9,198 bases of DNA. Origin: an uncultured Oscillospiraceae bacterium (lineage in GTDB: Bacteria > Bacillota_A > Clostridia > Oscillospirales > Oscillospiraceae). The position numbers and the translations under genes are program-made. The stretch is taken from assembly GCA_947631675.1 (NCBI GenBank), contig CANRMG010000065.1, positions 1-9,198 on the forward strand. The letters run 5' to 3'. Positions 6,203 through 9,198 of this stretch are shown here, piece by piece. The notes below the pieces were generated by a model. It made no database searches, was not told the origin of the DNA, and worked only from the letters and a program-made list of their open reading frames with translations. Each line of letters opens with the position of its first letter. Position 1 is the first letter of the stretch.

Positions 6203-7702
6203 ATGTTCCAGTACGCGCCGGGGTACCGGACTGCGCCGGAGGGCCTGTCCGACGAGATGTGCGTGCGCCGGGAGAAGCTGTTCAAGCTCCAGGACGCCCA
6301 GCAGGACCCCTACCAGATCACCAAATTCACCCGCACCCACTTCTCCAGCCAGATCAAGGACAACTACGATGAGATGGAAGGGAAACAGGTGCAGGTGGCC
6401 GGGCGCATCATGGCAAAGCGCGTCCAGGGCAAGGCCGGCTTCATGGACCTGCAGGACGACCAGGGCCGCATCCAGCTGTACGTCAGCGTGAACGAGCTGG
6501 GCCCCGAGGGCCTGGCCCAGGTAAAGACCTGGGACGTGGGCGACATCGTGGGCGCCTCGGGCGAGGTGTTCAAGACCCGCACACAGGCCATCTCCGTCCA
6601 CGTCCATGAGATAAAGCTCCTTTCCAAGAGCCTGCGGCCCCTGCCGGAGAAGTTTCACGGCCTCACCGACACGGACCAGCGCTACCGCCGCCGGTATGTG
6701 GACCTGATCATGAACCCGGAGTCCCGCCGGGTATTCGAGCTGCGCACCCGGTTCATAAGCCACGTGCGCCGGTATCTGGACCAGCGGGGCTATCTGGAGG
6801 TGGAGACCCCCGTGCTGGGCACCATCCAGGGCGGCGCCACCGCCCGGCCCTTCATCACCCACCACAACACCCTGGACCTGGACATGTATATGCGCATCGC
6901 CACGGAGCTGAACCTGAAGCGGCTCATCGTGGGCGGCATGGAGCGGGTGTATGAGATCGGCCGCATCTTCCGCAACGAGGGCATGGACACCAAGCACAAC
7001 CCGGAGTTCACCACCCTGGAGATGTACGAGAGCTACGCCAACTTCGAGACCATGATGGACTACGTGGAGGGCATTTTGTCCTCCGCGGCCATGGAGCTGC
7101 GGGGCACCTATGAGCTGGAGTGGGGCGGCAACACCATCAACATGGCCCCCGGCTGGCGCCGGCTCACCATGATCGATGCGGTGAAGGAGTTTGCAGATGT
7201 GGACTTCGGCGCCATATCCGACGATGCCGCCGCCGTGGCCGCGGCCAAGGCCGCCGGCGTGGACATGGACAAGAAGGAGCCCACCTGGGGCAACGCCCTC
7301 TATGAGACCTTCGACCAGAAGGTGGAGGAGAAGCTCATCCAGCCCACCTTCATCACCATGTACCCGGTGGAGGTGTCGCCGCTGGCCAAGCGCAGCCCTG
7401 CCGACGGGCGGCTCACCGAGCGGTTCGAGGCGTTCATCAATGCCTGCGAGATGGGCAACGCCTTCTCGGAGCTGAACGACCCCCTGGACCAGCGCCTTCG
7501 TTTCGAGGCCCAGATGGCCCTGAAGGCCAAGGGCGACGAGGAAGCCAATGATATGGACACGGACTTCTGTGAGGCCCTGGAATACGGCATGCCGCCCACC
7601 GGCGGCCTGGGCATGGGCATCGACCGGGCGGTCATGCTCCTGGCCGGTGTGGACACCATCCGCGATGTGATACTGTTCCCCACGATGAAGCCGACGGACT
7701 AA
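6203..7702 (+). CDS. lysS: Lysine--tRNA ligase, class II
   Basis: A 499-residue synthetase that charges tRNA-Lys in the cytoplasm. The N-terminal OB-fold anticodon-binding domain covers about 62-140 (VQVAGRIMAKRVQGKAGFMD). The class II core follows: RYRRRYVDLIMNPE (160-173), motif 1 around YLDQRGYLEVETPVL (191-205), motif 2 FRNEGMDTKHNPEFTTLE (256-273) and motif 3 GGLGMGIDRAVMLL (467-480), ending in the usual ILFPTMKP. All motifs look intact and the length is normal. The first about 19 residues (MFQYAPGYRTAPEGLSDE) are not like the family's common N-terminus; AGAGGGA at 6191-6197 supports the ATG at 6203, while the ATG at 6257 is a weaker alternative. Probably co-transcribed with greA. Confidence 0.97.
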   Translation: MFQYAPGYRTAPEGLSDEMCVRREKLFKLQDAQQDPYQITKFTRTHFSSQIKDNYDEMEGKQVQVAGRIMAKRVQGKAGFMDLQDDQGRIQLYVSVNELGPEGLAQVKTWDVGDIVGASGEVFKTRTQAISVHVHEIKLLSKSLRPLPEKFHGLTDTDQRYRRRYVDLIMNPESRRVFELRTRFISHVRRYLDQRGYLEVETPVLGTIQGGATARPFITHHNTLDLDMYMRIATELNLKRLIVGGMERVYEIGRIFRNEGMDTKHNPEFTTLEMYESYANFETMMDYVEGILSSAAMELRGTYELEWGGNTINMAPGWRRLTMIDAVKEFADVDFGAISDDAAAVAAAKAAGVDMDKKEPTWGNALYETFDQKVEEKLIQPTFITMYPVEVSPLAKRSPADGRLTERFEAFINACEMGNAFSELNDPLDQRLRFEAQMALKAKGDEEANDMDTDFCEALEYGMPPTGGLGMGIDRAVMLLAGVDTIRDVILFPTMKPTD

Positions 7703-7890
7703 AGGACGGCCATTCCCCGCGGCGTATTGCGTCACCCTCAAACGACCACGAACACAGCGGCGCAGGACAAAGGCGCATATTCCGGCGCATTAGTGACGCA
7801 GGCCGAGGCGCGGCTATAGGGCTGTATTTGCGACGAATTGCGAAGAAATCGCGACGTAAACATTAAATTTAATTATTCAGGCCGTAACAA
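7703..7890. other. Non-coding stretch after lysS
   Basis: No convincing gene or strong promoter was found on either strand. It contains three GGCGCA copies at 7759, 7772 and 7784 and a distant 8-bp inverted pair (TGCGTCAC at 7728-7735, GTGACGCA at 7793-7800), both too short to interpret. Composition falls from GC-rich to an AT-rich end (7862-7877). Confidence 0.5.
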
Positions 7891-7983
7891 AAGAAGGGCC
7901 GCCGGCTCCATCAGCATGGGCCGGCGGTCTTCTTCTATGTATTTGGGGGCAACGATTTAAAGCGATAAAGAATAATTAAATTT
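7865..7983. repeat. 14-bp AT-rich inverted repeat flanking the terminator
   Basis: AAATTTAATTATTC at 7865-7878 is the exact reverse complement of GAATAATTAAATTT at 7970-7983. The arms are 91 nt apart and enclose the GC-rich terminator hairpin. The right arm also contains the stop codon of the minus-strand gene. Such an AT-rich block stands out against the surrounding GC-rich DNA; it may be an insertion boundary or simply extra pairing around the terminator. Confidence 0.75.
7891..7934. terminator. Bidirectional intrinsic terminator between lysS and the minus-strand gene
   Basis: CCGCCGGC (7899-7906) pairs with GCCGGCGG (7920-7927), and AAGAAG (7891-7896) pairs with CTTCTT (7929-7934). One bulged base and one G-T wobble lie between these helices, and the loop is 13 nt. 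Pyrimidine-rich, T-containing tails follow on both strands (TCTTCTTCT on +, CTTCTTTTGTT on -). It lies between convergent genes and can end transcripts of both. Confidence 0.8.
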
Positions 7984-8197
7984 CGACTATTTCGTATTCG
8001 GGCGTTTCGTCGTCTAAAGGATAATCGCCGGGGTTGCTCATGTGTAGGACTTCATTTCCAGCCCTATAGTCACTAAGCATTCTGTCGAACCAGTCTTCAG
8101 CGTCTTCTTCATTATCGAATACGCCGTCGGGGCCTTCTACTTCCTCAGAATCCATTATTTCACCGTCTGAAAATGTCACCACTACTTTATAAGCCAT
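7976..8197 (-). CDS. Small, highly acidic protein of unknown function
   Basis: A 73-residue protein (MAYKVVVTFSDGEIMDSEEV...) with 23 Asp/Glu against three Lys/Arg and no membrane segment. A beta-strand-like start (YKVVVTFSDGE) leads to an acidic helix (about 28-46, DNEEDAEDWFDRMLSDYRAG), a turn HMSNPGDYPLDDE, and a final strand YEIVEI, suggesting a compact alpha/beta fold. The ATG at 8197 is preceded by GAGGAG (minus strand, 8213-8208), ten nt away; a longer in-frame version from 8287 would read through the promoter region and is rejected. I cannot name the family with confidence. Base composition is clearly lower in GC than the upstream operons, in line with transfer. Acidic small proteins can be DNA mimics or inhibitors, but nothing here proves that. 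Confidence 0.75.
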   Translation of the reverse strand: MAYKVVVTFSDGEIMDSEEVEGPDGVFDNEEDAEDWFDRMLSDYRAGNEVLHMSNPGDYPLDDETPEYEIVEI

Positions 8198-8255
8198 GTT
8201 CCGCGCTCTCCTCTTATTCTGTATATTGGGCCGGCAGGGGCAGGCCCTTGCGCCG

Positions 8256-8284
8256 ATTATAGCACAGCGGGGCCAAAGGCGCAA
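8256..8284 (-). promoter_or_regulatory. Promoter for the minus-strand acidic protein gene
   Basis: Read on the minus strand, TATAAT (8261-8256) is an exact -10 box, with a weak -35 TTGCGC (8284-8279) 17 nt upstream. The leader of about 50 nt contains a small hairpin (GGGCC and GGCCC arms, plus-strand 8228-8247) before the ribosome binding site. Confidence 0.55.
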
Positions 8285-8292
8285 CAAACGGT

Positions 8293-8873
8293 GTGGAACG
8301 ATCCTCGCAATGCATTTTCTTATATCGCGCCGGCGGTGCAGTATCGGTCCACCGGCGCGTGATGTCTTTGGAGACCCTGGGGCAGCGCTGGGGCTGGGAG
8401 AAGACGAAGGTATGGAGGTTCTTTCAGAAGCATGGGGATGCTTTCGCTCTGTATCGTCTCCCGGGCTCTTATGGCTGCCTCATTTTCAATAAGCAGTACC
8501 CCACTGGTACTGCGGGGCCTGTTCTGAAGGAAGAGGATATCGTGCAGCTGTTTCAGAGATTCCGTTCCTATGCGTCGGGAGCTAGCTGCACCCGCAGCGG
8601 TCTTAACAAGCTCATCCGCCTTTACAGCCATGCTGTCGTAGCCCAGATGGGTCTGGAAGAGCGGGAGGAGCCCGCGAAAAATCGCGTTGCAGTTTTGCCC
8701 CTATATATCGCGCGTATATTTTTCTCTGTAGGAACTGTAAGAATTGCAGGAGTTACATATATGACTGCAGGGGTATGGACTATAGGGAGACAGGAAAGAG
8801 AGGCAAGGGACGGGACCCGGATGGGCCGGTGGATTTGAACAAGCCATGGTATGAACTGTTTTCCTTTGGGTGA
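8293..8873 (+). pseudogene. Probable decayed winged-helix-like gene with a Cys-rich end in another frame
   Basis: The frame from GTG 8293 to 8838 (181 codons) contains a helix-turn-helix-like segment, SLETLGQRWGWEKTKVWRFF (residues 25-44), then YRLPGSYGCLIFNKQYP (54-70) and a charged helical part up to about residue 133. It resembles DNA-binding modules of mobile-element proteins in which a 'WgW...kV.rF' helix precedes a beta wing, but I cannot name the family. No ribosome binding site precedes 8293 or the ATG at 8362, and the coding feel begins abruptly, so the 5' end seems missing. From about 8690 the better protein signal moves to the -1 frame (open 8607-8873): APIYRAY, then CRNCKNCRSYIYDC and a GPVDLNKPWYELFSFG end with TGA at 8871-8873. 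A single-base loss near 8686-8700 would explain this. Alternatives are an intact 181-residue orphan or two unrelated small ORFs. Confidence 0.5.
8493..8513 (+). repeat. 8-bp stem-loop inside the decayed HTH gene
   Basis: GCAGTACC (8493-8500) and GGTACTGC (8506-8513) are exact inverse complements around a 5-nt loop. No T tract follows, so it is not a terminator; it may be incidental. Confidence 0.5.
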
Positions 8874-8906
8874 GAAAATATCAACAACATCCATAACGCC
8901 GTCCCT

Positions 8907-8940
8907 CATCTTGCCAGATGCGGCTTTATCGTGTTATACT
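8907..8940 (+). promoter_or_regulatory. Promoter and candidate operator of the LysR-type gene
   Basis: TTGCCA (8911-8916) and TATACT (8935-8940) each match consensus at five of six bases, with an 18-nt spacer. The palindrome CATCT-TGCC-AGATG (8907-8920) covers the -35 box and fits the short dyads bound by LysR-type regulators, so autorepression is plausible. The predicted start near 8947 leaves a very short leader. Confidence 0.6.
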
Positions 8941-8956
8941 GATAGAGGAAAGGACG

Positions 8957-9198
8957 GTGAGCGGTTTGTATAATCCTCAGTTGGAAACATTCGTCCGGGT
9001 GGCGGACGCGGGCAGCTTCAATAAGGCGGCAGACGACGCTTTCATCACGCCCACGGCGGTCATCAAGCAAATCAACCTGCTGGAATCGGAGTTGGACCTG
9101 AAGCTCTTTGTCCGCAGCCATCGGGGGCTCACGCTCACCAAGGCGGGCGAATCCCTCTACCGGGACGCCAAGTACATGATGGACTACTCCCGCCGGGC
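8957..9198 (+). CDS. LysR-family transcriptional regulator, N-terminal part
   Basis: About 80 residues are present before the window edge. They form the classic LysR winged helix-turn-helix: LETFVRVADAGSFNKAAD, then ITPTAVIKQINLLESELDLK and LFVRSHRGLTLTKAGESLY. The effector domain lies beyond the window, so the signal and targets are unknown. GTG 8957 has GAGG at 8945-8948 eight nt upstream. An in-frame TTG at 8966 gives the N-terminus LYNPQLETF and suits the predicted transcription start better (AAAGGA at 8949-8954), so it may be the true start. No divergent neighbour gene is obvious upstream; the adjacent region is the low-GC accessory stretch. Confidence 0.88.
   Translation, partial: MSGLYNPQLETFVRVADAGSFNKAADDAFITPTAVIKQINLLESELDLKLFVRSHRGLTLTKAGESLYRDAKYMMDYSRR

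Noticed and set aside
6164..7741. A 525-codon minus-strand open frame opposite lysS
   Set aside because: It is the antisense shadow of an intact LysRS gene, rich in His, Val and Leu with no motifs.
7759..7789. Three GGCGCA hexamers spaced 12-13 nt apart, considered as iterons or a CRISPR-like array
   Set aside because: The repeats are only six bases, common in GC-rich DNA, with no longer conserved unit.
8198..8287. Longer minus-strand version of the acidic protein starting at 8287
   Set aside because: The extra 30 residues are translated from the promoter and leader region and do not resemble the acidic protein; the internal ATG has a good ribosome binding site.
8702..8723. AT-rich inverted sequence (ATATA ... 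TATAT) followed by five T, considered as a terminator
   Set aside because: The outer stem is only A-T pairs around a short GC core, so it would be too weak, and it lies inside the candidate coding region.
8761..8838. A possible 25-codon peptide starting at ATG 8761 behind CAGGAG
   Set aside because: Spacing to the purine-rich site is good, but the peptide has no recognisable features and competes with the Cys-motif frame; treated as coincidence.
8622..8909. A 95-codon minus-strand open frame near the decayed HTH gene
   Set aside because: No ribosome binding site or recognisable domain was seen, and it overlaps two better candidate frames on the + strand.
8906..9121. A 71-codon minus-strand open frame opposite the LysR gene
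   Set aside because: It is antisense to an unmistakable LysR helix-turn-helix.

Overview
The window reads as chromosome of a GC-rich Clostridia-type Firmicute, most likely a gut Oscillospiraceae relative. This is inferred from three things: strongly G/C-ending codons, AGGAGG-type ribosome binding sites, and the combination of FtsEX with coiled-coil/M23 hydrolases, GreA and a bacterial class II LysRS. No 16S or other taxonomic marker is present, so family level is only a guess.

Positions 1-7702 are densely packed and all on the + strand. The window opens with the C-terminal helix-turn-helix of a PucR/CdaR-type regulator (1-207). A cell-wall remodelling block follows: ftsE and ftsX (overlapping by 14 nt), two adjacent paralogous secreted coiled-coil proteins with C-terminal M23 (LytM) peptidase domains (1856-3064 and 3105-4400), then an S41 C-terminal processing peptidase (4461-5642). 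FtsEX is known to transmit ATP hydrolysis across the membrane to coiled-coil hydrolases or activators (PcsB, CwlO, EnvC). The natural reading is one FtsEX feeding two hydrolases, with the processing protease perhaps trimming or clearing them. A strong hairpin sits between the second hydrolase and the protease gene.

A textbook sigma-A promoter (TTGACA, 17 bp, TATAAT) overlaps the protease stop codon and drives greA (5701-6174) and lysS (6203-7702), a transcription-factor/aminoacyl-tRNA-synthetase pair.

Positions 7703 to about 8910 differ: visibly less GC-rich, gene-poor and patchy. This segment holds a bidirectional terminator flanked by a 14-bp AT-rich inverted repeat, a very acidic 73-residue minus-strand protein of unknown function with its own promoter, and a probably decayed winged-helix-like gene whose apparent C-terminal part (a Cys-rich motif) lies in another reading frame. 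It looks like an accessory insertion or relic. The window ends with the start of a LysR-family regulator (from 8957) behind a good promoter whose -35 box lies inside a small palindrome.

The most rewarding items for follow-up are the tandem FtsEX-linked hydrolases with near-identical DNA islands, the consensus promoter embedded in a stop codon, and the broken HTH/Cys-motif gene. I see no CRISPR array, tRNA, rRNA, complete insertion sequence or defence system.
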